Under the pieces are notes generated by a model. That model searched no databases, was not told the DNA's origin, and saw only the letters and a list, made by a program, of their open reading frames with translations. From contig NZ_SMJW01000055.1 of the NCBI RefSeq assembly GCF_004348335.1, forward strand, positions 1-37,205: a stretch of DNA of 37,205 nucleotides, in the 5' to 3' direction. Positions 24,876 through 34,461 of this stretch are shown in pieces. The stretch's first letter is position 1. Every line of letters begins with the position of its first letter. Origin of the DNA: Actinomadura bangladeshensis (GTDB lineage: Bacteria > Actinomycetota > Actinomycetes > Streptosporangiales > Streptosporangiaceae). The position numbers were made by a program, and so were the translations under genes.

Positions 24876-26398
24876 GACAGTCCTCCCAGCCGGCTCAGCA
24901 TCGCGTCGCGGCGGGCGTGGACGTCGGCCACGCCGGCGGCGTCCTCGCGGGCGCGCACGACCGGTGAGAAGTCCTGCTCCTCGACGGCACCGGCGGGGAC
25001 GCCGGCCGCGACCAGTTCCTGGCAGCGGTCCACGATCCTGAGCACGCTCTCGGTCAGTGCGGCACCGCGTTCGGGGCTGCAGAAGGCGTCCCGGGGGCTC
25101 AGTGCGCTCTGCTGGAGCACTCCTTCGCGGAGGAGTCGTCCGGCCAGCAGCACGATGCGCTCGTGGCTCGGCAGTGTGCCCGACCCGACGAGTTCGGCCA
25201 GGGCCGCCAGGCGGTCGGCTTCGGCCAGGAGGCTCGCGGTGCGGGCTCGCCTGGCCGCCCAGTCGGGATCGCCCGCGGCGGTGTGGTGGCGGGCGAGCAC
25301 GGCGGCGTCACGGGCGAACGACCCCGACCACGACACCGCCGGGTAGTGGCGCGAGTAGGCGAGTTCTTTGTCCAGGCTCCACCGGGCGCGGACGAAGCGC
25401 TCGGTGTAGGCGGTGACGGGCTCGGTCATGTCCCCTCCCGGCGGGGACACCGCGCCGATGATGGTGACGGACCCCTCGGCCCCGCCGAGGGTGCGGACCC
25501 GGCCGGCCCGCTCGTAGAACGCGGCGAGCGCCGACGGGAGCGCGGCCGGATACCCCTCCTCCCCCGGCAGTTCGCCGCCGCGGGAGGCGAACTCGCGCAG
25601 CGCCTCGGCCCACCGGGATGTCGAGTCGGCGATGACGACGGCGTCCTTGCCCTGGTCGCGGAAGTACTCCGCGACGGTGACGCCGCTGTAGACGCCCGCC
25701 TCCCGCGCCATCATCGGCATATTGGACGTGTTCGCGATCACGACGGTGCGGTCGGCCAGTCGCCCGCCTGTCCGCGGGTCGTCGAGCGCGGCCAGTTCGG
25801 CGAGCACGTCGGCCATCTCGTTGCCGCGCTCGCCGCAGCCGACGTAGACGATGACGTCGGCGTCGCACCATTTGGCGATCTGCTGCAGGAGCATGGTCTT
25901 GCCCGTGCCGAATCCCCCGGGCACGGCGACGGTCCCGCCGCACGGCACCGGGAAGAGCAGGTCGATGACGCGCTGCCCGGTGTGCAGCGGGACGCCGGTG
26001 CCCAGCCTCTCGGCGTAGGGCCGGGGCCTGCGCACCGGCCAGAGCTCCGCGGCCCGGCCGTTGCCCCCGGCCGCCCCGTCCGCGCCCTCGACGCGCCCCG
26101 CCCGGTCGAGCCAGACGCCGGCGGTCGTCAGCGGCCGCAGCAGCCCGTCGTACACGCCGCCGAGCAGGTGCGGGCCGAGCGGCACGGACAGGGCGCGCCC
26201 CGTGGTGCCGGCTGGTGCCCTCGGGGCCAGCCCGCCGGTGTACTCATAGGCTTGGACGGTGGCGGTGTCACCGTCGAGAGCGACGATCTCGCCGGGCAGC
26301 AGGCGTGTCCCCACCTCGACGACGTCGCCCATCGCCGCGCCCTGGATGCCCGACACCTCCACCCTCGGCCCACTGACCCGTGTCACTTCCGGTTCCAC
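24872..26398 (-). CDS. atpA: V/A-type ATPase subunit A (catalytic), with shortened bulge domain
   Basis: 508 residues from GTG 26398. The Walker A loop is PGGFGTGKT (residues 160-168), then VYVGCGERGNEMADVLAEL with the catalytic Glu, and NTSNMPMMAREAGVYSGVTV. WPVRRPRPYAERLGTGVPL is the usual entry to the nucleotide domain. Between DGLLRPL and WPVRRP there are only about 29 residues, where V/A-type A subunits normally carry the roughly 100-residue non-homologous region; the protein is correspondingly short (typical 575-590). That bulge normally helps contact the peripheral stalk. GGAGG lies about ten bases upstream of the start, within the subunit E gene, which overlaps by 16 nt. Confidence 0.93.
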   Translation of the reverse strand: MEPEVTRVSGPRVEVSGIQGAAMGDVVEVGTRLLPGEIVALDGDTATVQAYEYTGGLAPRAPAGTTGRALSVPLGPHLLGGVYDGLLRPLTTAGVWLDRAGRVEGADGAAGGNGRAAELWPVRRPRPYAERLGTGVPLHTGQRVIDLLFPVPCGGTVAVPGGFGTGKTMLLQQIAKWCDADVIVYVGCGERGNEMADVLAELAALDDPRTGGRLADRTVVIANTSNMPMMAREAGVYSGVTVAEYFRDQGKDAVVIADSTSRWAEALREFASRGGELPGEEGYPAALPSALAAFYERAGRVRTLGGAEGSVTIIGAVSPPGGDMTEPVTAYTERFVRARWSLDKELAYSRHYPAVSWSGSFARDAAVLARHHTAAGDPDWAARRARTASLLAEADRLAALAELVGSGTLPSHERIVLLAGRLLREGVLQQSALSPRDAFCSPERGAALTESVLRIVDRCQELVAAGVPAGAVEEQDFSPVVRAREDAAGVADVHARRDAMLSRLGGLS

Positions 26399-26903
26399 AG
26401 CCGTGTCACCTCCGCTCCCAGGGCCGCCACCGCCCGCTCGGCCAGAACGTCCGCGGACAGGTCCAGTTCGGCGCGGGGCGTGCGGGCGACGACGCCGCCT
26501 CCGGGCACCTCCTCGGTGCGCGCCGCTGCTCCGAGCCGGCGTTCCGCCATCGCCGCCAGCCTTCGGGCGGTCTCCGGTCCCCGCGCGCCGGCGCACATCT
26601 CGCCCACGCCCGCGCGGACCCGGCGGCGCAGTTCGTCATAGGCCCGCCTGCGGGCGGCGAGCACGGTCGCCCGCGCCCGGCCGCGGGCCCGGGAGCGCTC
26701 GGCGGCGGCGGCCGCCCGCCCGTCGGCGCGTCCCGCCGCGCGAGCCTCGTCCACGATCCGGGCGGCCTCGACGCGCGCGGCCCGCACGACCTCCGCCGCC
26801 TCGCGCTCAGCGTCCGCGACGACGGCCGCGGCCTGCTCGCGTGCACGGCCGAGGAGCGCGTCGCGCACCGGCGTGATCGACGCCTCGGCACCCGCGGCCG
26901 TGG

Positions 26904-26907
<4 letters not shown>
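26383..26907 (-). CDS. atpE: V/A-type ATPase subunit E (peripheral stalk)
   Basis: 174 residues. Residues 10-95 form a long Ala/Arg/Glu-rich helix (VRDALLGRAREQAAAVVADA ... AARIVDEARAAGRADGRAAA) that pairs with the G/H-type subunit. The C-terminal globular part contains the pattern GGGVVARTPRAELDLSADVL, matching the family's VxxGLVVxxxDGxIxxxNTLE region in diverged form. Peripheral stalks hold the A3B3 head against the membrane subunit I. ATG at 26905-26907 overlaps the subunit F stop. Assignment rests on position, coiled-coil nature and the C-terminal pattern. Confidence 0.82.
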
Positions 26908-28780
<1,873 letters not shown>

Positions 28781-28794
<14 letters not shown>

Positions 28795-29704
28795 CGTAGG
28801 CCCCCATCGGTCCGCCCCCGCGAGAGGCGATCTCCAGCGCGGCCCGGACCCGCCATGCGTCGACCGCCAGCACGATGGCGGCGCCGAGGACCGGCCCGAC
28901 ACCGAAATCCGGGCCGCGCAGCATCAGGTCTCCGTCCCGCTCCAGGCGTTCCCAGCAGCGGGCCTCGGCGCGCCACAGGCCGGCCGGCTCGTCGATGCCC
29001 GCGAACGCCCAGCGCGCGTCCCGGCCGAGCCGCGCGGCCATGGCCCCGAGCGCGGGCGCCCTGACCGGCGAGGCCCCGAGCATCCGGTCCGCTCGCTCCA
29101 GCGCGGCCTGCGGAAGGTCCCGCCCGGCGCCGAAACGTTCACCGGCCACCAGAACGCCGGCGGCGCCGGCCGCCCACGCGGCGGCACGTCCGCCCAGGGC
29201 ATGGACGCGGGACGCCCACGACAACCGGAGGACCAGCCGGATCGTCCAGGGATCGGCTTCTCCAGGATCACCCCAGGAACTGGCGGCCAGTCGCTCCCGC
29301 AGCCCCGCGATGTCCGGCGCGTCCTCCAGACGAGCCCAGGCGGTCCCCAGCGCGCCGAGAGCGTACGGCTCTTCAGCGGGCCGATCCTCCAGCCGCTGCA
29401 GCAGCGCGTCGATGTTGGCGAGCTCGAACCACGCGGCCACCGTACGCAGGGCCGTCGCGCCGCCCCGGGGCAGCCAGCCCGCCAGCACCCGGAGGTGCCA
29501 GAGCAGTGTTCCGGCGACCCCGTGCTGGGCCGATGCGAGGTCCTGATCCTTGGTGACGCCGTGCCCGTAGGGCGTCGCCGCCAGGATCGAGACGGCGTCC
29601 GCGAGCGAAGCCGATTCCGCGAGCATCCTGGTGCGTCCGGGACCGAGGCGCCGCCGGGCCAGCGCCTGGGCCCGGACCCGGCCGGCGACCCATGCGGCGC
29701 TCAC
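28781..29704 (-). CDS. atpC: V/A-type ATPase subunit C (rotor socket, AC39/d type)
   Basis: 307 residues, mostly helical. Family features include the repeated two-helix pattern, the WFELANIDALLQRLE segment in the first third and the C-terminal DLMLRGPDFGVGPVLGAAIVLAVDAWRVRAAL, matching the conserved GxxxIxxYxxxKExEixniR-like end in diverged form. This subunit couples the D/F shaft to the K ring. GTG 29704 overlaps the stop that the upstream gene would reach after correction of its frameshift (GTGA). Length is close to normal (about 320). Less conserved than A, B, I and K, but position and pattern agree. Confidence 0.85.
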
Positions 29705-30158
29705 GGCGTCCCTCCTGCCCCGTCGGCCGCGGTCCCACCGCCCAGCATGACGTCGACGGAGCGCAGTGCCGCTCGACCAGCATCGGTATGCGCTCGGTCA
29801 TCTCGGCCTCGATTCGTGCGGCCTCCTGGTCCGCGGCGGACAAGAGGGCCTGCTGCTCTTCCCTCCCGCTCCGCTGGACGGCGGCCGAGGCCGCCGCCCG
29901 CTCCGCGGCGCTCCTGCCCCTGGCCTCGTCCACCAGGCCGGCGGCGCGTTCACGTGCCGCGTCCCGGACCGTACGCGCCCGTAGTTCCGCCTCCTCCGCG
30001 ATGCGCCGCTGCTCCAGATCCGCATCGGCGAGCAGGGCGAAGACCGGTTCGAGTTCGGCCGCCAGTTCGCTTCGCCGATCAGAGGGCACGGCCACGGCCG
30101 CCGCCCCGGGCGCCCCGGCGGGGCGGAACCGCTCCAGAAAGTCGCGAATGGTGGGCAC
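29701..30158 (-). CDS. V/A-type ATPase peripheral-stalk subunit (G/H type) with an apparent -1 frameshift
   Basis: GTG 30158 (with GGAGGA) opens MPTIRDFLERFRPAG, then a long Ala/Arg/Glu coiled coil from about residue 30 to 120 (AELEPVFALLADADLEQRRI ... AADQEAARIEAEMTERIPML). As given, the frame then runs to 29373, across subunit C, with an Arg/Pro-rich nonsense tail. Adding one G near 29770 (CGGCAC to CGGGCAC) restores RALRSVDVMLGG and a TGA at 29701-29703 that overlaps the subunit C GTG, like the other junctions. The typical G/H end is exactly such an xxALRxL helix. The shift may be a real mutation or a base error. First gene of the operon. Confidence 0.8.
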
Positions 30159-30213
30159 TGCTCCTCCCGAAGTCGTCCAGCTCCATGCTTGATGCCCGCT
30201 CCGTGCGCACCCA

Positions 30214-30227
30214 GGGCCGGAGGACTG
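30214..30227. promoter_or_regulatory. Partial DosR-like box k1 (GGGCCGGAGGACTG), V-ATPase side
   Basis: Shares the first 11 bases with boxes b and e except for the diverged second half-site (GACTG instead of GTCCC; 6 of 10 overall). The centre is 62 nt upstream of the first ATPase gene, the distance at which the other promoters carry their box. It lies in the 150-nt divergent region 30159-30308. Confidence 0.45.
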
Positions 30228-30234
30228 CGATTAC

Positions 30235-30248
30235 GAGACAAAGGTCCC
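30235..30248. promoter_or_regulatory. DosR-like box k2 (GAGACAAAGGTCCC), divergent ATPase/NAPRT promoter
   Basis: Half-sites GAGAC and GTCCC with spacer AAAG (9 of 10). The centre is 68 nt upstream of the nicotinate phosphoribosyltransferase ATG and 83 nt from the first ATPase gene, so it could serve both directions. It lies 21 bp from box k1, about two helical turns, as in the nitroreductase promoter. Confidence 0.65.
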
Positions 30249-30249
30249 T

Positions 30250-30287
30250 TAGTGGGCACTTTGGGACGAGACGTGGAGCGCCCACTA
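30250..30287. repeat. Inverted repeat TAGTGGGC-N22-GCCCACTA
   Basis: Two perfect 8-bp arms (30250-30257 and 30280-30287), extendable to ten with one mismatch, lie between box k2 and the nicotinate phosphoribosyltransferase start. They could form a leader hairpin just ahead of the ribosome binding site, or be an operator for a second regulator. The loop contains CACTTTGGGAC, which includes a GGGAC half-site. Confidence 0.6.
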
Positions 30288-30308
30288 GGAGAGCGAGGAT
30301 GGAGTCCG

Positions 30309-31664
30309 ATGTCCGGTGGACTGCTGACAGACCTGTACGAAGTGACGATGGCGGCGAGCTACCTGCGCCGCGGCATGACCGGGCCGGCGACGTTCAGCCT
30401 CTTCGTCCGCCGTCTTCCGCCCGGCCGCGGGTTCCTGATCGCCGCCGGGCTGGCCGACTGCCTGTCGTTCCTGGAGAGCTACCGTTTCACCCGGGAAGAC
30501 CTCGACTACCTCGCGGCGGAGCAGCGCTTCGACGACGCGGCTCTTCGGGCGCTGGAGCGGCTGCGGTTCACCGGTGATGTCCGGGCGGTCCCGGAAGGGC
30601 GCGTGGTGTTCGCAGGCGAGCCCCTCCTGGAGGTCACGGCGCCGATCGCCGAGGCGCAGCTGGTCGAGACCGTCCTGCTGAACCACATCACCTTCCAGAC
30701 GACGATCGCCACCAAGGCCGAGCGGTGCGTGCAGGCGGCCGGCGGCGCCCAGGTCGTCGATTTCGCCTTCCGCCGGACCCAGGGGATCGACGCCGCGATC
30801 GCCGTCGCCCGCGCCTCCCACATCGCCGGTTTCGCCGGCACCAGCAACGTCGAGGCCGCCCGCCGGTACGGCATTCCGGCCGCAGGCACCATGGCCCACT
30901 CCTACATCGAGGCGTTCCCCGACGAGGACGCGGCCTTCGCGGCGTTCACCGCCGACTTCCCCGACCGGACCACGCTGCTGGTCGACACCTACGACACCCT
31001 CGGCGGTGTCAAGGCGGCCATCCGCGCCGCCCGCCGGGCGGGGCGGGCGCATCTCGCGGGGATCCGCCTCGATTCGGGGGACCTGGGCGCCCTGGCCTTC
31101 CAGGCTCGGCGCCTGCTGGACCACGAGGGCATGACGCGTACCCGCATCGTGGCGAGCGGCGGACTGGACGAATACGAGATCGCCGAGCTCACCGCCACCG
31201 GGGCGCCGATCGACGTCTACGGGGTGGGCACGAGGATGGGCGTGTCCGCCGACGCGCCCTACCTGGACAGCGCCTACAAGCTCGTGTCCTACGGGGACAG
31301 GCCGGTGATGAAGCTGTCCGCGGGGAAGGCCACCGCCCCCGGCGCCAAGCAGGTGTATCGGGGGGCATCGGGCGACCTCGTCACGCTCCGGGACGAGCCC
31401 GCCCCCGCGGGCATGGAACCCCTGCTCGTCCCCGTCATGAAGGCCGGATGCCGCATCGCCCGCACCGAGCCGCCGGCGGCCGCCCGCGAGCGGCGCGCCG
31501 CCGACGTCGCCGCCCTGCCCGAGCAGGTCACCCGGTTCCGCCATCCCGAGACCGTTGCCGTCACCCTCAGCGCGGAGCTCCAGCGCTGCCGGGACCGGCT
31601 CCATGCGGAGCTCGCCTCCCGTACAGCGGACGCAGGGCGGTCCCGGCGCGGCGCGGTGTCCTGA
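30309..31664 (+). CDS. pncB: Nicotinate phosphoribosyltransferase
   Basis: 451 residues. MSGGLLTDLYEVTMAASYLRR is the family N-terminus. VVDFAFRRTQGIDAAIAVAR and AGFAGTSNVEAARRYGIPAAGTMAHSYI hold the catalytic His. IRLDSGDLGALAFQARRLL and IDVYGVGTRMGVS bind phosphoribosyl phosphate. The enzyme joins nicotinate and PRPP to nicotinate mononucleotide with ATP, the salvage entry to NAD. M. tuberculosis pncB2 (Rv0573c) is a DosR-regulon gene, in line with box k2 upstream. The ATG at 30309 follows GGAG; longer in-frame starts run through the promoter boxes and are rejected. It converges on the aldolase gene with 29 nt between. Confidence 0.95.
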   Translation: MSGGLLTDLYEVTMAASYLRRGMTGPATFSLFVRRLPPGRGFLIAAGLADCLSFLESYRFTREDLDYLAAEQRFDDAALRALERLRFTGDVRAVPEGRVVFAGEPLLEVTAPIAEAQLVETVLLNHITFQTTIATKAERCVQAAGGAQVVDFAFRRTQGIDAAIAVARASHIAGFAGTSNVEAARRYGIPAAGTMAHSYIEAFPDEDAAFAAFTADFPDRTTLLVDTYDTLGGVKAAIRAARRAGRAHLAGIRLDSGDLGALAFQARRLLDHEGMTRTRIVASGGLDEYEIAELTATGAPIDVYGVGTRMGVSADAPYLDSAYKLVSYGDRPVMKLSAGKATAPGAKQVYRGASGDLVTLRDEPAPAGMEPLLVPVMKAGCRIARTEPPAAARERRAADVAALPEQVTRFRHPETVAVTLSAELQRCRDRLHAELASRTADAGRSRRGAVS

Positions 31665-31693
31665 ACACCGTGGCCTGGCGGCAGGATGCCGGT

Positions 31694-32557
31694 TCAGGCG
31701 ACAGTGATCGCCTCGTCGAGGTAGACGTCCTGGACGGCGTGGATCAGCGCGACTCCCTCGTCCCTGGGCCGCTGGAACGACTTGCGCCCGACGATCAGGC
31801 CCATGCCGCCCGCCCGCTTGTTGACCACCGCGGTGCGGACCGCCTTCGCCAGGTCCCCGCCGCCCGCCGAGGCGCCACCGGAGTTGATCAGACCGACCCG
31901 TCCCAGGTAGCAGTTGGCGACCTGCCAGCGGGTGAGGTCGATCGGATGGTCGGTGGTGAGCTCGTTGTACACGCGGTCGTCGGTCTTGCCGAAGCCCAGT
32001 GCCCGGAAGCCGCCGTTGTTCTCGGGTTGCTTCTGCTTGACGATGTCGGCCTCGACCGTCGCCGCGAGATGGTTCGCCTGCCCGGTGAGATCGGCGCTGA
32101 CGTGGTAGTCCGTCCCGTCCTGCTTGAACGCGGGGTTGCGCAGGTAGGCCCACAGGACGGTGAACATGCCGAGCTCGTGCGCATGCGCGAACGCCTCCCG
32201 CACCTCCTGAAGCTGGCGCATGCTCTCGGGGGCGCCGAAGTAGACCGTCGCGCCGACGGCGACCGCGCCGAGGTCGAATGCCTGCTCGACCGAGCCGAAC
32301 ATGACCTGGTCGTAGGAGTTCGGGTACGTCAGCAGTTGGTTGTGGTTGAGCTTGGCGATGAACGGGATCCGGTGGGCGTACCGGCGCGAGGTCATGCCCA
32401 GCACACCGATCGTGCTCGCGATCGCGTTGCAGCCGGCCTCGACCGCCAGCTCGCACAGGTTCACCGGGTCGAAGTAGCCGGGGTTCGGTGCGAACGACGC
32501 GGCGGCCGAGTGCTCCACCCCCTGATCGACCGGAAGGTGGGAACCGGCGGGCCTCAC
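31694..32557 (-). CDS. Class I fructose-bisphosphate aldolase (FbaB/DhnA family), N-terminally short
   Basis: 287 residues from GTG 32557. From [19 protein letters not shown] onward it follows E. coli FbaB closely: [73 protein letters not shown] (probable Schiff-base lysine region), [14 protein letters not shown] and [10 protein letters not shown]. FbaB has about 70 residues before LPVDQG, including the first barrel strand; here only MRPAGSH precedes it. The GTG overlaps the DUF1918 stop (GTGA), and the frame upstream has no family resemblance. Activity may therefore be reduced or altered. The stop codon faces the nicotinate phosphoribosyltransferase gene. Confidence 0.87.
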   Translation of the reverse strand: MRPAGSHLPVDQGVEHSAAASFAPNPGYFDPVNLCELAVEAGCNAIASTIGVLGMTSRRYAHRIPFIAKLNHNQLLTYPNSYDQVMFGSVEQAFDLGAVAVGATVYFGAPESMRQLQEVREAFAHAHELGMFTVLWAYLRNPAFKQDGTDYHVSADLTGQANHLAATVEADIVKQKQPENNGGFRALGFGKTDDRVYNELTTDHPIDLTRWQVANCYLGRVGLINSGGASAGGGDLAKAVRTAVVNKRAGGMGLIVGRKSFQRPRDEGVALIHAVQDVYLDEAITVA

Positions 32558-32757
32558 TTCTGAGAGCGCGCCACCGAGTGCTCTTCGATGACGGCGTCCG
32601 AGGAGGGGTAGAACGTGCTCGTGTGCCCGTCGTCCCATTCGACGACATAGGGCGGCTCCCCGTCCTTGCCGTGCACTTCGGTGATCAACGCCTTGCGGTC
32701 CGCTTCGCCGACCTGGTGGCCGCGGACTATGACCCAGTCGCCCTTCTTCGCCTTCAT
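32554..32757 (-). CDS. DUF1918 protein
   Basis: 67 residues: [22 protein letters not shown] then [31 protein letters not shown]. This is the small SH3-like DUF1918 barrel common in actinobacteria, with the WxDGHxSxFxP signature. Function is unknown. ATG at 32755-32757 overlaps the stop of the SRPBCC gene, and its own stop overlaps the aldolase start, so the three are one translationally coupled unit. Confidence 0.88.
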   Translation of the reverse strand: MKAKKGDWVIVRGHQVGEADRKALITEVHGKDGEPPYVVEWDDGHTSTFYPSSDAVIEEHSVARSQK

Positions 32758-33449
32758 CTCAGATCCTCCTGATAACTCGTCTTCACCGCCGGCCTGGTCT
32801 CGCGGACGCGCCGGCGAAGGTTCCGGAACTGCCTGTGCTGCATGATGAAATGGGCGGGTTCACCGAACATGCGGCCCACGAGCCGGTCGGCCGCGGCCGG
32901 CTTCCCCCGCCCGCGCGTCCGGACGATCAGCCGTGTCCCGCCGTCGGGCAGGGGCCTCAGGTGGAAGGCCCAGATCCCGTCGGTGTACGCGTCGGGCATC
33001 GGGCCGCGCGGGTCGAAGGACCGTCCGGACGGGAGTTCGAGGTCTGATCTGAGCACCAGGGTCCTCGCGGGGTCGAGGACCTCGACGAGGAAGTAGGACG
33101 CCCCGCCGGGCACTGCGGGCACGCGGGAGCCGACGGCCAGGTCCTGCCATTCGGCGACGACCTCGCCGGCGCTCCGCCGTCCTCCGTTGTCGAGGAGGTC
33201 CCAGCTGTACCAGCCGGCTCGCCGGCACCCCATCTGGACCAGCCACGGCCAGACCTCCTCGGGCGGTGCGGGCAGGGAGACCGCCATCGTCGACTGCGCG
33301 GTCGCGCGCTGGATGAGGTCGTCACCGGGATAGGCCGCGCCCGCCTCTTCGCGAGTCGCGCCCCAGCGCAGCAGCCGAGGACGGACCAGGGCCGCATAGG
33401 CGCCGGCCGCGAGAACGGCGAACGCGGTGCCGCGAAGAGTGCTTTTCAT
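32754..33449 (-). CDS. Membrane-anchored SRPBCC (START/Bet v1-like) protein
   Basis: 231 residues. A single hydrophobic N-terminal segment (residues 3-20, [18 protein letters not shown]) is followed by a ligand-binding SRPBCC fold: [36 protein letters not shown], then a strand-rich middle and [12 protein letters not shown]. The C-terminal helix contains [20 protein letters not shown]. Such proteins bind lipids or other hydrophobic ligands in a cavity; the ligand is unknown. I chose the ATG at 33447-33449 because GGGAGAG lies just upstream; an ATG five codons earlier would include that site. First gene of the SRPBCC-DUF1918-aldolase operon, with box l 90 nt upstream. Confidence 0.82.
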   Translation of the reverse strand: MKSTLRGTAFAVLAAGAYAALVRPRLLRWGATREEAGAAYPGDDLIQRATAQSTMAVSLPAPPEEVWPWLVQMGCRRAGWYSWDLLDNGGRRSAGEVVAEWQDLAVGSRVPAVPGGASYFLVEVLDPARTLVLRSDLELPSGRSFDPRGPMPDAYTDGIWAFHLRPLPDGGTRLIVRTRGRGKPAAADRLVGRMFGEPAHFIMQHRQFRNLRRRVRETRPAVKTSYQEDLR

Positions 33450-33532
33450 CGGTCTCTCCCTCATTCCTGGCCGTGTCTTTGACGGTTCCCTGCCCGCCTG
33501 CCGACATGCAGTGACTTCCGCCCTCGCGCGGA

Positions 33533-33546
33533 CGGACCTTCGGCCT
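33533..33546. promoter_or_regulatory. Weak DosR-like box l (CGGACCTTCGGCCT)
   Basis: Half-sites CGGAC and GGCCT with spacer CTTC (7 of 10). The centre is 90 nt upstream of the SRPBCC start, within the range of the better boxes. A further GGGAC-ATCG-GTCGG lies at 33556-33569. Confidence 0.45.
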
Positions 33547-33613
33547 TGAGCGGCGGGGACATCGGTCGGTGGCTCCGGTCACCGACGTGGGACACGCTGA
33601 GGAATAGATGCAT

Positions 33614-33656
33614 CGCGGACCGACCGCGGACCGACCGCGGACCGACCGCGGCCCGG
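33614..33656. repeat. 11-bp tandem repeat CGCGGACCGAC x 3.9 in a promoter region
   Basis: Three perfect units (33614-33646) and a diverged fourth (CGCGGCCCGG, 33647-33656). It lies in the 258-nt divergent gap 33450-33707, where I see no gene. Its midpoint is about 73 nt upstream of the ATG at 33708, the place where other promoters here carry the GGGAC box. An 11-bp period is about one helical turn, so any protein reading GGAC would contact one face repeatedly. Confidence 0.9.
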
Positions 33657-33707
33657 CATGCGGGACGCTCAGCGCCGCCGTAGTAGGAGCGGGAAGGAGA
33701 CGGCGTC

Positions 33708-34286
33708 ATGAGGCTGCCGAAGATGCGGGCGCGTCTGAACCGCCGGCGCCGCGGCTGGGGCTTCGACAGGAATGATCTACGCCGCGAAGTCGACCGGGCT
33801 CAGATGTTCTACGGCCTTCTTCTATTGATCCTCTTTCTCGCGGTCACTCCGCCGGTTTCCGCCCATGCCGTCCAGGCCGTCTACGATTCCGGTGTCCGGG
33901 CCGAGCGGTACGAAGCCACCACCCGCCATCGGGTCGACGCCACCGTGGTCGGCATCAAGCGGCTGCACACCGGCCGCGAGGTGACCGTGACCTGGACCGC
34001 CCCGGACGGGACGCTGCGGCGGGGTCACTACACCACCTGGCGTGGAGCGAGCCTGGGCGACCACCCGAAGGTGTGGACGCGCCCCGGCGGCGTGGGCGAG
34101 GACCCCCCGCGCGCACACGCCCGCACCATCGGCGATGCCGCTGCCGGCGGAGCCACGACGACACTGGCTTCGGGACTGGCATCGGTGGGCGTCTACCTCC
34201 TGCTGCGCCGCCACTACGACAAACGCCGCTATCGCATGTGGGACGAGGCCTGGGCCGGCTTCGACCGCCGCCGGATCGGCCCCTGA
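33708..34286 (+). CDS. Rv1733c-like membrane protein
   Basis: 192 residues. A very basic N-terminus (RARLNRRRRGWGFDRNDLRR) precedes TM1 at about 34-52 (FYGLLLLILFLAVTPPVSA). A central beta-rich domain of roughly 90 residues follows, with DATVVGIKR and VTVTWTAPDGTLRRGHY. TM2 lies at about 150-168 (TTTLASGLASVGVYLLL), and the tail is basic. This is the layout of Rv1733c, a DosR-regulon membrane protein with an extracytoplasmic domain. Function is unknown. GGGAAGGAG lies before the ATG at 33708. It opens a plus-strand group with a small helical protein, USP and PNPOx-like gene. Confidence 0.8.
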   Translation: MRLPKMRARLNRRRRGWGFDRNDLRREVDRAQMFYGLLLLILFLAVTPPVSAHAVQAVYDSGVRAERYEATTRHRVDATVVGIKRLHTGREVTVTWTAPDGTLRRGHYTTWRGASLGDHPKVWTRPGGVGEDPPRAHARTIGDAAAGGATTTLASGLASVGVYLLLRRHYDKRRYRMWDEAWAGFDRRRIGP

Positions 34287-34301
34287 CGGCCACCCTTGCT
34301 C

Positions 34302-34323
34302 GGGACGTCCCCCTGCAAGGGGG
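34302..34323. repeat. Palindrome GGGACGTCCC joined to hairpin CCCCCT-GCA-AGGGGG
   Basis: A perfect 10-bp palindrome (34302-34311, half-sites GGGAC and GTCCC with no spacer) overlaps a 6-bp stem with a three-base loop (34309-34323). It sits 16 nt after the stop of the Rv1733c-like gene. It may be a transcription attenuator or an unusual regulator site; without a T-tract I do not call it a terminator. Confidence 0.6.
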
Positions 34324-34342
34324 CCGAACGGCAGCGCGAACG

Positions 34343-34356
34343 ATGACGAACGTCCC
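34343..34356. promoter_or_regulatory. Weak DosR-like box m (ATGACGAACGTCCC)
   Basis: First half-site ATGAC (3 of 5), second GTCCC (5 of 5), spacer GAAC. The centre is 112 nt upstream of the start at 34462. A second half-site, GTCCT, occurs at 34395-34399. Low confidence. Confidence 0.3.
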
Positions 34357-34461
34357 TGGATACGGCGTCCCCCCAGAACGACGCTGAGGTCGGAGTCCTT
34401 TCGTACTGGAGACATCAAGATCACCAACATTCGGAACGTGCCGCGGGAAAGGAGCTTCGCA

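Noticed and set aside
29373..29700. The C-terminal 109 residues of the long open frame that starts at 30158
   Set aside because: This Arg/Pro-rich stretch overlaps subunit C in another frame, and one added base restores a normal stalk C-terminus, so I do not treat it as real protein.
30285..32648. A 787-codon open frame on the minus strand across the nicotinate phosphoribosyltransferase gene
   Set aside because: It is the antisense shadow of a well-recognised plus-strand enzyme; its only sensible part would be out of frame with the aldolase. High GC makes long shadow frames common here.
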